DNA from: Maribacter antarcticus DSM 21422
Lineage (GTDB): Bacteria > Bacteroidota > Bacteroidia > Flavobacteriales > Flavobacteriaceae
Direction: 5' to 3'
DNA: 64,000 nt
Assembly: GCF_000621125.1 (NCBI RefSeq)
Contig: NZ_JHZC01000004.1
Span: 1-64,000, forward strand
Part shown: positions 8,356 to 17,855 of the stretch, one piece after another
How the letters are laid out: each line of letters opens with the position of its first letter
Numbering within the stretch: the stretch's first letter is position 1
Notes under the pieces: generated by a model
The model's input: only the letters and a program-made list of their open reading frames with translations
Database searches by the model: none
Told to the model about the DNA's origin: nothing
Made by a program: the position numbers and the translations under genes

Positions 8356-9236
8356 AAACGTCACATTTATTTTTAATTTTTTGTGTTTACGCAAGTTCTT
8401 GGGGGCAACTGGAGCACCCTAAAGCAAGTCCATTTGCCAGAATAGTACAGCATATTGGTCTATCTTCTATTATTATAGAATATTCTAGACCTGCTGTAAA
8501 GGGAAGGGTCATCTTTGGAGAAGGTTCTGCCGGCATACCGGGTTTGGTTCCTTATAACCGTATTTGGCGTGTTGGGGCAAATGAGTCTACCAAAATCACT
8601 TTTGATACAGATGTTACGGTTATAGGAAATCCTATTTCAAAAGGGACCTACGCGCTGTACGCTTTTCTATCAAAAGAAGAATGGCAAATTGTTTTTCATA
8701 AAAACACGACACATTGGGGAGATGGAAGAACAGCATATGACCCTTCTGAAGATGCATTACGGGTGACTGTTATACCTTCTAAAGTCTTAACTTTTCAAGA
8801 GAATTTTATGATCTCCTTTGATGAAATCACTCACGATACCGCTGCTATGAATTGGCAGTGGGCCCATACCAAAATTACGGTCCCCATTGCGGTGGATACA
8901 AAAGGTGTTATGGATAAGCAGATTCAGGAAAGGCTGGAGAATGCCCCTACGCCACAGACCTATTATGAAATAGCTCGCTATTATCAGGAACAGGGTATCA
9001 AAACTTCCCAAGCCTTAGAATACGTAAATAAAGCCTTGGCTATAGGTGGGGAGACCTATTATTTTTACCGTATAAAATCTTTGTTGCAGGCGGAATTGGA
9101 GTTGTATACAGCTGCTGTTTTATCTGCAGCAAAGTCTATGGAAATTGCAAAAACCCTTGGAAAAGACGAGTTTGTACGAATGAATCAGAGAAAGATTAGG
9201 GTTTGGGAAAAAATAGAAAAGTCTAAAAGGGAATAG
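8352..9236 (+). CDS. DUF2911 domain protein, exported
   Basis: 294 residues. The best start is a TTG at 8352 that shares bases with the ftsY stop (TTGA). It gives a signal peptide MKTSHLFLIFCVYASSWGQ, and no better-placed ATG exists. The DUF2911 domain spans about residues 25-165 (IEYSRPAVKGR, then VPYNRIWRVGANESTKI, typical of Bacteroidota). Residues 195-280 contain TPR-like helices (ARYYQEQGIKTSQALEYVNKAL). Function is unknown, and export to the periplasm or surface is inferred. It is coupled to ftsY upstream and is followed two bases later by an amidase lipoprotein gene. Confidence 0.88.
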   Translation: MKTSHLFLIFCVYASSWGQLEHPKASPFARIVQHIGLSSIIIEYSRPAVKGRVIFGEGSAGIPGLVPYNRIWRVGANESTKITFDTDVTVIGNPISKGTYALYAFLSKEEWQIVFHKNTTHWGDGRTAYDPSEDALRVTVIPSKVLTFQENFMISFDEITHDTAAMNWQWAHTKITVPIAVDTKGVMDKQIQERLENAPTPQTYYEIARYYQEQGIKTSQALEYVNKALAIGGETYYFYRIKSLLQAELELYTAAVLSAAKSMEIAKTLGKDEFVRMNQRKIRVWEKIEKSKRE

Positions 9237-9238
9237 CG

Positions 9239-10915
9239 ATGAGAAAGGTGTTGGCAGTGCTGTTTTGTGTTTCAATGGCTTGTTGTAACCAAGGCTCAAA
9301 GGAAACGTTTGAGAAGCTTCGTATTTGGGAGCCTTATGATGATGCAGCAGACGTAGCCGCAAATACCAATCATGAAATCAAACGCATGCGGTATCGTTTA
9401 ATACAATCTAAGGTGTTGGATAAAAATGATGTATTTCTTCCATTGTATGATGAAGTTTCTGTAATGACCGAGGAGACCTATAAAGCCTTAAAACCATTGA
9501 TTTTAGAGCAAAATATTTTTTCTCTTCAAAAAGGTATAAAGGATGGCTTGTTGACCTATGAGCATTTGGTGCTGTTTTATTTGTATCGCATCTATGAATA
9601 TGAACTGGATAACAAAAAAACCCTAAACACAATACTAGCGCTAAACCAAAATGTCCTTGATGAAGCGAGAGCTTTGGACGTACTGATTAAAAATGGAGCC
9701 ACACCCGAGTCTACACACCCTATTTACGGAATGCCTATTTTATTAAAAGATAATATAAACACTATAGGAATGAATACCACTGCAGGTGCCATAGCCCTTA
9801 TGGACAATGTGGTGGATGACGCTTTTATCGTTGCCCAATTAAAGCAAAAAGGTGCTTTGATACTTGGTAAGGTCAACTTGAGTGAATGGGCCTATTTTTT
9901 ATGCTCTGGATGTCCGGTAGGTTATAGTGCCGTTGGTGGCCAGACCATGAATCCATATGGAAGAGGTGTGTTTGAAACGGGCGGCTCCAGTTCTGGAAGT
10001 GGTACCTCGGTAGCGGCTAATTATGCAGTTGCAGCTGTAGGAACAGAAACTTCAGGTTCTATCTTATCGCCAAGTAGCCAAAATTCAGTGGTGGGCCTAA
10101 AACCTACTATTGGTTTGTTGAGTCGCTCTGGAATTGTTCCAATTTCTAGCACTTTGGATACACCCGGACCTATGACCAAAAATATAATAGACAATGCTAT
10201 TTTGTTGTCTGCAATGATGGGTTATGATATGGAAGATGTTAGGTCAGTCAATGACCAATTCCCTGGCATATTGTCCGCTGGTCTTCATCCTATAGACTTC
10301 AAGGAAATACGCCTTGGTGCTTTTTCCACATTAATGGAAAGCGATTCCGTCTATAAGGCTACTGTAGAAAGTATGCGCTCCTTGGGGGCCGAAATCATCG
10401 AATTTATACCTCCAGAAGTTACCATGGACGGATTTTCGAGCATTCTGAATATAGACATGCGGAATGATTTGCCTAATTATCTTGAAAAAAACACCGATTC
10501 AGGAGAGGTTAAGATTAGGGGTATTGCCGATGCCGTCACTTTTAATTCTACTGACTCGCTACTTCACATTCCATACGGACAAGCTTTGTTCCACGGTATT
10601 CTGGTAGATAGCACAAGTGTAAAAGATTTGGAGGAGATAAAGCAGCGGTTGGAAAATAGCGGACGGACGTTCTTTGATACTGTAATGGACACGAAGGATT
10701 TGGATGCTGTGCTATCCATTAATAACTACCATGCTGGTTATGCTGCTGTCGCCAAATATCCAGCGTTGACGGTGCCAATGGGATATAAAAATTCTGGAGA
10801 ACCTATAAGCCTTACCTTTATCGCTAAACAATTTAAAGAAGTCGAATTATTAAGGTTGGGAGCGGCTTATGAAAAGACCTTTAGGAAGAGGGAAATGCCC
10901 ATGGGGTATCGATAG
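9239..10915 (+). CDS. Amidase family (GatA-like) lipoprotein
   Basis: 558 residues. The N-terminus MRKVLAVLFCVSMACCNQ is a lipoprotein signal with the lipobox Cys at about 15 or 16. The amidase-signature fold carries the Ser-cisSer-Lys triad: Lys in LLKDNINT (about 172) and serines in GGSSSGSGTSVAAN (about 250), with GTETSGSIL following. It is an outside-acting amidase rather than the tRNA amidotransferase subunit, because no gatB or gatC is adjacent and it is exported. The substrate is unknown. It lies two bases after the DUF2911 gene, in the same operon. Confidence 0.93.
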   Translation: MRKVLAVLFCVSMACCNQGSKETFEKLRIWEPYDDAADVAANTNHEIKRMRYRLIQSKVLDKNDVFLPLYDEVSVMTEETYKALKPLILEQNIFSLQKGIKDGLLTYEHLVLFYLYRIYEYELDNKKTLNTILALNQNVLDEARALDVLIKNGATPESTHPIYGMPILLKDNINTIGMNTTAGAIALMDNVVDDAFIVAQLKQKGALILGKVNLSEWAYFLCSGCPVGYSAVGGQTMNPYGRGVFETGGSSSGSGTSVAANYAVAAVGTETSGSILSPSSQNSVVGLKPTIGLLSRSGIVPISSTLDTPGPMTKNIIDNAILLSAMMGYDMEDVRSVNDQFPGILSAGLHPIDFKEIRLGAFSTLMESDSVYKATVESMRSLGAEIIEFIPPEVTMDGFSSILNIDMRNDLPNYLEKNTDSGEVKIRGIADAVTFNSTDSLLHIPYGQALFHGILVDSTSVKDLEEIKQRLENSGRTFFDTVMDTKDLDAVLSINNYHAGYAAVAKYPALTVPMGYKNSGEPISLTFIAKQFKEVELLRLGAAYEKTFRKREMPMGYR

Positions 10916-10984
10916 AATATGAATCTACCCTTAGCAATCTCAATTTGTGGTTTGGTAAGTACATTAGTGTAATTTTAGTATTAC

Positions 10985-12085
10985 CTAATCAATTACTGAA
11001 TTTATCAATTCCCACAACTCATTATCAAAACTTGAAGGTCCAAGGGTGGCTACTCCAGTAGCTTCTCCCATTCTCACTATGACTAAGTTTTGACTAGGAA
11101 CGATATATAGTTTCTGGTCGTTTTTTCCTAGTCCCGCATATAAGTCTTCAGGAGCATTGGGCATAAGTGTCGTCTCAAAAATAACCTGGGATTGCGGTAT
11201 CATAGCACTTTCTTTACCGTTTAACCACCATAGATAACCATAGGATTTATTTAAGGGTTGAGAAGTATTTTTCATACCTTCTAGAAAACGGGTATCTCCA
11301 AGTATCGCTGTTTTATCCCAGACCCCATCGTTCAGGTTTAAGAGTCCAAACCGCGCCATACTGCGTGCAGTACTCCAATACACATTATTGGATTCATTGG
11401 TTGAGAGCCACTGGCCGGTCATTCCAATCCGGTCCCTTAATTTAGAATTAAAATAGATCGGGAAATCGGTATTGGAAGCATTGGTAATCACATCTTGCAA
11501 TAAGGTATAGGGCGCGTTATGGTAAGACCAGCGTGTTCCTGCATCTGCTATATAGGTAAGGCAATCAGGTGTTTTGCAATCTCCTTGGGTATCATCCATT
11601 CCAGTAGTCATGCTCAATTGGTTCCAAACGGTAATCAAACCCTCTTTTTCTGTGGTGAGTGATGTCCAACCTTCACCCAGGTAATCGGAACTTTTATCCG
11701 TCAATGCTAAAAAGCCTTCCTCTTGAGCGATTCCTGTGGTAAATGAGGTCAATGTTTTTCCTGCCGATGCCCAATACCATGGGGAGTCCTGGGTAAAATC
11801 CGTTCCATACCATTCTACGACTATTCTCCCGTTTTTTAGCACTATAAAAGCTTTCGTGTTTTTTTCTTCTAAGAACGTATATAATGCTTGCGAAGTAACC
11901 TCGTTCCATTTTAGTTCTGTCATGGGTATAGTTTCCCATTTGGCGGAATTTAAGGGTGGAAAATACAGGTTTTCGGCTATTTCTTCCGTAATTATATCAT
12001 CTTGGATTGTAGGATCAGCATCTGTAGAACAGGCTATAGATAACAGCCCTATAATCAAAAAAAACACACGTGTTTTATTTTTCAT
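10985..12085 (-). CDS. Serine hydrolase lipoprotein (beta-lactamase class C family)
   Basis: 366 residues from an ATG at 12085, chosen because it gives a clean lipoprotein signal (MKNKTRVFFLIIGLLSIACS). The frame is open back to an ATG at 12193, but that adds 36 residues with no signal character. The catalytic SxxK is WASAGKTLTSF and the Tyr motif is SYHNAPY. Later parts show YGYLWWLNG and IVPSQNLVIVRMG, typical of class C beta-lactamase/DD-peptidase-like hydrolases. The true substrate cannot be told; Bacteroidota have many such esterases and peptidases. It is divergent from rimO, with the shared upstream region at 12086-12229. Confidence 0.92.
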   Translation of the reverse strand: MKNKTRVFFLIIGLLSIACSTDADPTIQDDIITEEIAENLYFPPLNSAKWETIPMTELKWNEVTSQALYTFLEEKNTKAFIVLKNGRIVVEWYGTDFTQDSPWYWASAGKTLTSFTTGIAQEEGFLALTDKSSDYLGEGWTSLTTEKEGLITVWNQLSMTTGMDDTQGDCKTPDCLTYIADAGTRWSYHNAPYTLLQDVITNASNTDFPIYFNSKLRDRIGMTGQWLSTNESNNVYWSTARSMARFGLLNLNDGVWDKTAILGDTRFLEGMKNTSQPLNKSYGYLWWLNGKESAMIPQSQVIFETTLMPNAPEDLYAGLGKNDQKLYIVPSQNLVIVRMGEATGVATLGPSSFDNELWELINSVID

Positions 12086-12163
12086 AACTATGGTTTTAGT
12101 GTTGGACACCGACTTGCCTGAATGGTTTAACGTATATATCAAAGAAATCGTGTGAAAGAGGAC

Positions 12164-12190
12164 TTGTTCGGTAGTCATATTGTATTTTTG
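12164..12190 (+). promoter_or_regulatory. Putative rimO promoter
   Basis: TATTTTTG at 12183-12190 fits the Bacteroidota -7 box. TTG at 12164-12166 could be the -33 element, with a slightly short 16-base spacer. The rimO ATG is 39 bases downstream. Confidence 0.5.
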
Positions 12191-12229
12191 CACCTCCTTA
12201 AACGGTAATCCGTTCCCATAAAAAAAGCT

Positions 12230-13531
12230 ATGCGTACAAAATCACTTAAGAAGAACAAAATCAACGTAGTAACGCTAGGGTGTAGCAAAAATGTCTACGA
12301 TTCTGAAGTACTGATGGGCCAGTTGAAAGCCAACAATAAAGATGTGGTGCATGAGGAGAAAGGCAATGTGGTTGTAATCAATACCTGTGGGTTTATTGCT
12401 AATGCAAAGGAAGAGAGCATAAATACGATTTTGGAATATGTACAGAAGAAGGAAGCTGGCACTGTAGATAAGGTTTTTGTTACCGGTTGTCTGAGTGAGC
12501 GATATAAGCCAGATTTACAGAAGGAGATTCCAAATGTAGATGAATACTTTGGTACCAGTGAACTACCTAGCCTTTTAAAAGCATTAGGAGCAGATTATAA
12601 GCATGAGCTTATTGGGGAGCGTTTGACTACAACGCCTAAGAATTATGCTTATCTGAAAATTGCGGAGGGCTGTGATCGGCCATGTTCTTTTTGTGCTATC
12701 CCCTTAATGCGGGGTAAACATAAGAGCAAGCCAATAGAAAATTTGGTTACAGAAGCTGAAAAGTTAGCAGCAAAGGGAGTTAAAGAATTGGTTTTAATCG
12801 CACAAGACCTTACCTATTACGGATTAGATCTTTACAAAAAACGGAATCTTGCCGAACTGCTTAATGAATTGGTTAAGGTAGATGGTATAGAATGGATACG
12901 TTTGCACTACGCCTTCCCTACAGGATTTCCGATGGATGTACTAGATGTGATGAACCGTGAGCCCAAGGTCTGTAATTATCTAGACATTCCTTTACAGCAT
13001 ATAGCGGATAGTATTCTTAAAAGTATGCGACGTGGAACAACACAAGCAAAGACTACAAAGCTGTTGCAAGACTTTAGGGCGGCCGTTCCTAACATGACAA
13101 TTCGTACCACCTTAATTGTTGGATACCCTGGAGAGACAGAGGAAGATTTCCAGACCTTGAAACAGTGGGTAGAGGAAATGCGGTTTGAGCGTTTGGGCTG
13201 TTTTACCTATAGTCATGAGGAAAATACCCATGCTTATAATTTGGAGGACAATGTTCCTGAGGATGTAAAACAGGATCGCGCCAATGAGATTATGGAGATA
13301 CAATCCCAAATTTCATGGGAGCTAAACCAACAGAAAATAGGACAGACCTTCCGTTGTATTATAGATCGTAAAGAGGGTAACTATTTTGTAGGTAGGACAG
13401 AATTTGATTCTCCTGATGTAGACAATGAGGTTTTAATCGATGCCGCAAAGCATTACGTAAAACAAGGTGAGTTCGTGGATATTAAAATCACGGAAGCAGC
13501 AGATTTTGATTTGTACGGTGAACCTGTTTAA
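12230..13531 (+). CDS. rimO: Ribosomal protein S12 methylthiotransferase RimO
   Basis: 433 residues, the full family length. The UPF0004 domain binds the auxiliary Fe-S cluster (LGCSKNVYDSE, NTCGF, TGCLSERY). The radical SAM core has CxxxCxxC in EGCDRPCSFCAIP near residues 148-157, then the TRAM domain over the last 65 residues. It uses two 4Fe-4S clusters and S-adenosylmethionine to methylthiolate an Asp of S12. The PLMRGKHKS and QHIADSILKSMRRG segments favour RimO over MiaB. It is monocistronic as far as can be seen. Confidence 0.97.
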   Translation: MRTKSLKKNKINVVTLGCSKNVYDSEVLMGQLKANNKDVVHEEKGNVVVINTCGFIANAKEESINTILEYVQKKEAGTVDKVFVTGCLSERYKPDLQKEIPNVDEYFGTSELPSLLKALGADYKHELIGERLTTTPKNYAYLKIAEGCDRPCSFCAIPLMRGKHKSKPIENLVTEAEKLAAKGVKELVLIAQDLTYYGLDLYKKRNLAELLNELVKVDGIEWIRLHYAFPTGFPMDVLDVMNREPKVCNYLDIPLQHIADSILKSMRRGTTQAKTTKLLQDFRAAVPNMTIRTTLIVGYPGETEEDFQTLKQWVEEMRFERLGCFTYSHEENTHAYNLEDNVPEDVKQDRANEIMEIQSQISWELNQQKIGQTFRCIIDRKEGNYFVGRTEFDSPDVDNEVLIDAAKHYVKQGEFVDIKITEAADFDLYGEPV

Positions 13532-13921
13532 CATTTATCAACCTATTGCCAAGAATAAAATATCTTAAGAATACAACTTAGATAAGACAATTCAGAGCTC
13601 CTTTTCTACATGAAACTTTAGTATTACATGTTTGAGTATGTTTTTTTTAGAAGTAAGTATCGATTTATATTTCAAGTTAATTTTTCGTTTAATTTCATAC
13701 TTTTTTCCTGTAAAAACCAGCTGTTTTAGGATAGTTGTCTAAACCATTTGCTATGATATGCATTAAACTCATGGGATAATTTTAAAAGCTCAAGTCAGTA
13801 AATTTTAACCGTTTTGAATTCACTTCTGTCTTCTAAGAATTATCGTTTCCGTAATTAAAATTTAAAGTAATTTAGATTTTTGCTTTTTGAAAACTATTGA
13901 TTTCTTCTAACGTCTAATTGA
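13532..13921. other. Gene-free region between convergent rimO and the DUF3999 gene
   Basis: 390 AT-rich bases with no convincing reading frame, RNA gene or strong hairpin terminator. I found no recognisable gene remnant. Confidence 0.5.
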
Positions 13922-15142
13922 TTATCCCTTCTCTTTCATCATTTTTAAGGTAGCGCCACCTAATACCAAAATTATAAGTCCCATAATACTCCATAACCAC
14001 CACTTGTTTTCAAAAAGAGGAGCTTGTATGACAGTAGTAGGCTTGTCAATATTTTCTGCTTTTCCAAGTGTAAGGGAAGTACTATTTTCAGGCAGCTCAA
14101 AACCAGTTTGTTGCAAATCATACTTAGGAGCATAAGCCCTAGGATTACCATAGGCCAAATAGTACTTGGCCGGTTCGGCAAAACGTCCTATCAATTCATA
14201 GGAATATCCTTTTAGATATACGGATTCAATTTTTAAGGAAGGATTGTCATAATGCTGTATGCTGATGCGAACCTTGCCTAGCATAGTGTTTTTAAATGAA
14301 AAACCTTTTTTTTCTAATGAAGTTAAGGTGCCTGTAAATAAATTCTGGTAACTGTATTTCCATCCCTTCTCGGTTTTTGCGCTATCAATTACATAAGAAA
14401 CAGAAATGGGCCTATAAAAGTCATAATCGTCTTTTATATTCACTTTCAAATAGGTGGTAGGGAAACGGCCTTTTAGGTCTATATCAATTTGGGTGGTTTT
14501 TCCTTTTTGGGTTATGTTGCTGTCCTCCGTATTATAATCGACATATGTTGCAGGAACGTTCTTGTTCAAGCGTATACTTGAGGATTTTAGTTGGGGAATA
14601 TCGTCAGTTTTTATATGGATTCTGTAATAGGTGTAATCAGCATCTGAAAAAGTAAGGTCTGTAAACGTATAGTTAGTCTGCCCGTTTTGGATAGACAGTA
14701 TCCTGTAGTCTTCCAAAATAGTAAACCATTGTTTTTGATTATGACTTCCTTCTAGCGTAACATTCCAATCAAAATTTTCATTTTCAAAAGAAAGCTTCAT
14801 CTTATTAATAGGTTTATTAACTGGAACCGCATAGGTGTAAAAATAACCGCTACCATTTGAAGTACTGTTGATTAGCTCAAATTCTAGTACTGACTCGATA
14901 CCCGTTGGACCAGAGGAACGCAATACATAAGGTACCTCTATCGTATCCTTTTCCGTAGTCCCGTAAATACGGATATCAGAGAAATCGTCCTTTATGTCAT
15001 CAAAGACCGATGTTGGAAGTTTTACCGTATGCCAAGTATCACTTATCGCACTGAGTGGCATTTGCACCTTGTATTCTGTCAGTTGGGCTAAAAGGGCCAA
15101 AGGGCAAAGTAGTAAGAATAGATATATAGATTTACGCTTCAT
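13922..15142 (-). CDS. DUF3999 family protein
   Basis: 406 residues. Signal peptide MKRKSIYLFLLLCPLALLAQ, a long beta-rich extracytoplasmic part (VPYVLRSSG, EGSHNQKQW, YTYYRIHI, resembling discoidin-type folds), and a C-terminal membrane helix (about residues 380-400) with a basic tail. DUF3999 genes are typically paired with DUF2339 genes, as here: its ATG lies inside the end of the DUF2339 gene (11-base overlap). Function is unknown; the pair is probably a membrane complex. Confidence 0.88.
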   Translation of the reverse strand: MKRKSIYLFLLLCPLALLAQLTEYKVQMPLSAISDTWHTVKLPTSVFDDIKDDFSDIRIYGTTEKDTIEVPYVLRSSGPTGIESVLEFELINSTSNGSGYFYTYAVPVNKPINKMKLSFENENFDWNVTLEGSHNQKQWFTILEDYRILSIQNGQTNYTFTDLTFSDADYTYYRIHIKTDDIPQLKSSSIRLNKNVPATYVDYNTEDSNITQKGKTTQIDIDLKGRFPTTYLKVNIKDDYDFYRPISVSYVIDSAKTEKGWKYSYQNLFTGTLTSLEKKGFSFKNTMLGKVRISIQHYDNPSLKIESVYLKGYSYELIGRFAEPAKYYLAYGNPRAYAPKYDLQQTGFELPENSTSLTLGKAENIDKPTTVIQAPLFENKWWLWSIMGLIILVLGGATLKMMKEKG

Positions 15143-17492
15143 TTTCGTCTGTAATTTTATATTTGTATTTGTTGTATAAGAAAGAGATAATCAAAAGTAA
15201 TAGCCCTAAGGATACAAATACAATAGTTTTTGAAATCCCATTAAGCGATGCAATATCGTAAAAGAACAGTTTTACCAAGGTAAGACCAAAAAGCATAATC
15301 GCGGAAATACGCAGATACTTCTTGTTCTTCCAAATACCAAGTATAATTAAGAGTAAGGCATATACGCCCCAAAGGATACTCATCCCTAGTTTATAAGATT
15401 GGTCAGATTCCGCAATAGCCATCCAATTGATAAGTTCACTACTTACTATCCATAAAATACTGGTGTGTATTAGTAGCTCAAATGGTATTTTGAAATTGAT
15501 GTGCAGAAAATCTTGCTGTATCAATTTATAAATGGAGACAACCAACAAACCAAAAAAGGTAAATGGCACATAGCGTATCCATATATTGTAATTAGTGATA
15601 TTATAATACGCGTTCAAAGTACCGCTGAGGTAACTGTCCCTAAGCTCACTAAGGGTGTAAAGTCCGCCGGTTAGAAATACCAATCCAACCATAATGGCTA
15701 ATACCAAAGTGATAATCCCTAGCGCTCTATTTTTTAGTTTCACATTATTTACAAGGCTCAAAAGGCTCATAAAAAATAAACTATAGTTAATAAGCCAAAT
15801 ACTTTGGAAATCCTTTAAATCATAGTTATGGTTAGTTATATCGTAGCCATCCGCATCCTGAATCGCTATTTCCGATGCCCAGAACAACTTATAAAAGTAA
15901 TATTCCAGTTCCAAATAGAACACACTGTACAGTACAAATAGTAGGATGCTTGGTATAACAAATACCATGATCTTGGAGATAAAATTTTTCTTGCTATTGG
16001 CCGGAACTAAAGCATACTTATTTTGAATCCAATTAATGAAGCTAAAAGCAATCAGAAACAGTAGACCTGTTAAAAAGGTACTATTCAAAATAGGTGTCAT
16101 AGAGGTGTAATCATCATGATAATACCCTGAATTGTAGCTGTTACCCCAGTCTTGGGTTAAGCTTAAGAAAGCCAAAACCAGTAACGGGTAGGACATATAT
16201 TCGTATGCCTTTACCTGTTTAGACCTGCCAATCCAGAACAATAAAGTAGCCTCTGCCGTCCATAATAGCGTAACCCAATTCCCATCTAATTGCACAGGTA
16301 TGGCAATAGTGATAAAGGTAAGCACCAAACTAGCAGCCAAATAAAATATGTTTTTGTCTGCAAGTTTATTTTTGTAGATGAATGCAGTTACCCCGAAATG
16401 TACAATGGCATTGGCTAGTGTAAATAGCCCTAAGAGGTGTTGTCCTGTTTCATGTTCTTCGAGTAAACTAAATCCTAAAGCATAAAAAATAAAAGAATTT
16501 AGTAAGAGCATAAATACATCCGACACCTTTAATTTTTCTGATTTAATTAATTTATAACCTAAGAACGTCGCATAAAATATGATGAAAAATAATACCAGGA
16601 AGAGCAGCGCCAGTTGATAATGTTCTTCTGAACGATAGGAGAATACCCGCCAGACTAGATAGCTTAACCATGTAAAAGCGAACGATACATAATACAGTGC
16701 CTTCCAATACTTTTTAAGCGAAATGAAAAGAATACCAAGGTTAATGATAGCGATATAACTAAATAGAATTGTTACGTTTCCTGAATCGTTGCTCAATAAA
16801 AAGGGTACGGCATAGGCACTCACCAGTCCTATATGGGCAATTATTTGCTTGTTGTAGTTTAGGGATGCAACGACTCCAAAAACGGTAATCAATAACATGA
16901 GTCCAAATGCGAAAATTTGAGGAAAGAGCTCGTAAAAACTATAACCCGCAAAGGTTATAAAGTACATGATGGCTAAAGCTCCACTAACCAAGACAGCACT
17001 ATAACTGGTGTATTTAACTTTTAGCTTTATACCGAAACCTATAAGTCCTAATCCAAGGGCATAACCTAGAATAATTCGGGTCAGCGGACTGATAAGATTG
17101 TTTTCTATGGAATATTTAGCACCGATGACCACACCAATAATGGTAATAAGAATACCAATTTTATTAATAAGGTTTTCACCAATAAATTTCTCAATGTCTG
17201 ATTTTCCTTTTTTAGGGATAGCAGCCTGTTTTTGAGCTGGAATAGGTTCTTCTTTTTCAATTGGACTAGCAGTAAAATCAACTGGCTTTTCTATTTCTAC
17301 TGTAATCTCTTTTGGTTGATTCTCTTGGCTTATGGCTTCAATGGGTGTATCTACTTCTTCTAACGGGCTATTTCGTAATTTTAAAACATCCTTCTTTAGT
17401 TCATTAACTTCTGCATTAAAGCCCTCTAGTCTTTTTAATAATAGCTCTATTTTTTCTAAAAGCTTACCTAAATGTTCTTGATTGTTCGCCAT
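15132..17492 (-). CDS. DUF2339 polytopic membrane protein
   Basis: 786 residues. Residues 1-45 look like a coiled coil (KLLEKIELLLKRLEGF), and about 50-95 is an acidic, Pro-rich linker. From about 105 on there are some 20 hydrophobic segments with short loops, starting with FIGENLINKIGILITIIGVVIG, the family hallmark. Known homologues are uncharacterised inner-membrane proteins. It is first in the pair with the DUF3999 gene and overlaps it. Confidence 0.93.
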   Translation of the reverse strand: MANNQEHLGKLLEKIELLLKRLEGFNAEVNELKKDVLKLRNSPLEEVDTPIEAISQENQPKEITVEIEKPVDFTASPIEKEEPIPAQKQAAIPKKGKSDIEKFIGENLINKIGILITIIGVVIGAKYSIENNLISPLTRIILGYALGLGLIGFGIKLKVKYTSYSAVLVSGALAIMYFITFAGYSFYELFPQIFAFGLMLLITVFGVVASLNYNKQIIAHIGLVSAYAVPFLLSNDSGNVTILFSYIAIINLGILFISLKKYWKALYYVSFAFTWLSYLVWRVFSYRSEEHYQLALLFLVLFFIIFYATFLGYKLIKSEKLKVSDVFMLLLNSFIFYALGFSLLEEHETGQHLLGLFTLANAIVHFGVTAFIYKNKLADKNIFYLAASLVLTFITIAIPVQLDGNWVTLLWTAEATLLFWIGRSKQVKAYEYMSYPLLVLAFLSLTQDWGNSYNSGYYHDDYTSMTPILNSTFLTGLLFLIAFSFINWIQNKYALVPANSKKNFISKIMVFVIPSILLFVLYSVFYLELEYYFYKLFWASEIAIQDADGYDITNHNYDLKDFQSIWLINYSLFFMSLLSLVNNVKLKNRALGIITLVLAIMVGLVFLTGGLYTLSELRDSYLSGTLNAYYNITNYNIWIRYVPFTFFGLLVVSIYKLIQQDFLHINFKIPFELLIHTSILWIVSSELINWMAIAESDQSYKLGMSILWGVYALLLIILGIWKNKKYLRISAIMLFGLTLVKLFFYDIASLNGISKTIVFVSLGLLLLIISFLYNKYKYKITDENEA

Positions 17493-17648
17493 ACCAGTCT
17501 GGTTTTACATCGTTCATCCATGCGGTTCCCAATGGATACTAAAACGACACAACCTCAAATTTGTTGGCAAGATAAGCGGGTTTTTGATAGGGATAACTCA
17601 CTGAACCCCTTGTAATAGACAATTAGTAATTACATATGTACTAAAACC

Positions 17649-17843
17649 CTACCGTTCAAAATACAAGTAGATATATACGGCAGCACCAAAATTGGTAGCA
17701 TCCGTAGAAGCCAAACGCCATCCATCCTTTGCATATTCATCCAGTGTTTTTTGTATTTCCGCTTTTGATGAATTAGCAATATGCTTTGTGTCTAGCGTAA
17801 TTTTACTGTAATAAATAAGGGTTTCAACTTTGTATTCTTTCAT
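17649..17843 (-). CDS. DUF4177 family small protein
   Basis: 64 residues beginning MKEYKVETL and ending VYIYLYFER, with DEYAKDGWRLAST in the middle, the DUF4177 pattern. Function is unknown. It lies 12 bases downstream of the M14 peptidase gene start region on the same strand, and probably forms its own short unit or is read with the DUF2339 pair. Confidence 0.8.
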   Translation of the reverse strand: MKEYKVETLIYYSKITLDTKHIANSSKAEIQKTLDEYAKDGWRLASTDATNFGAAVYIYLYFER

Positions 17844-17855
17844 TTAGATTGCATT

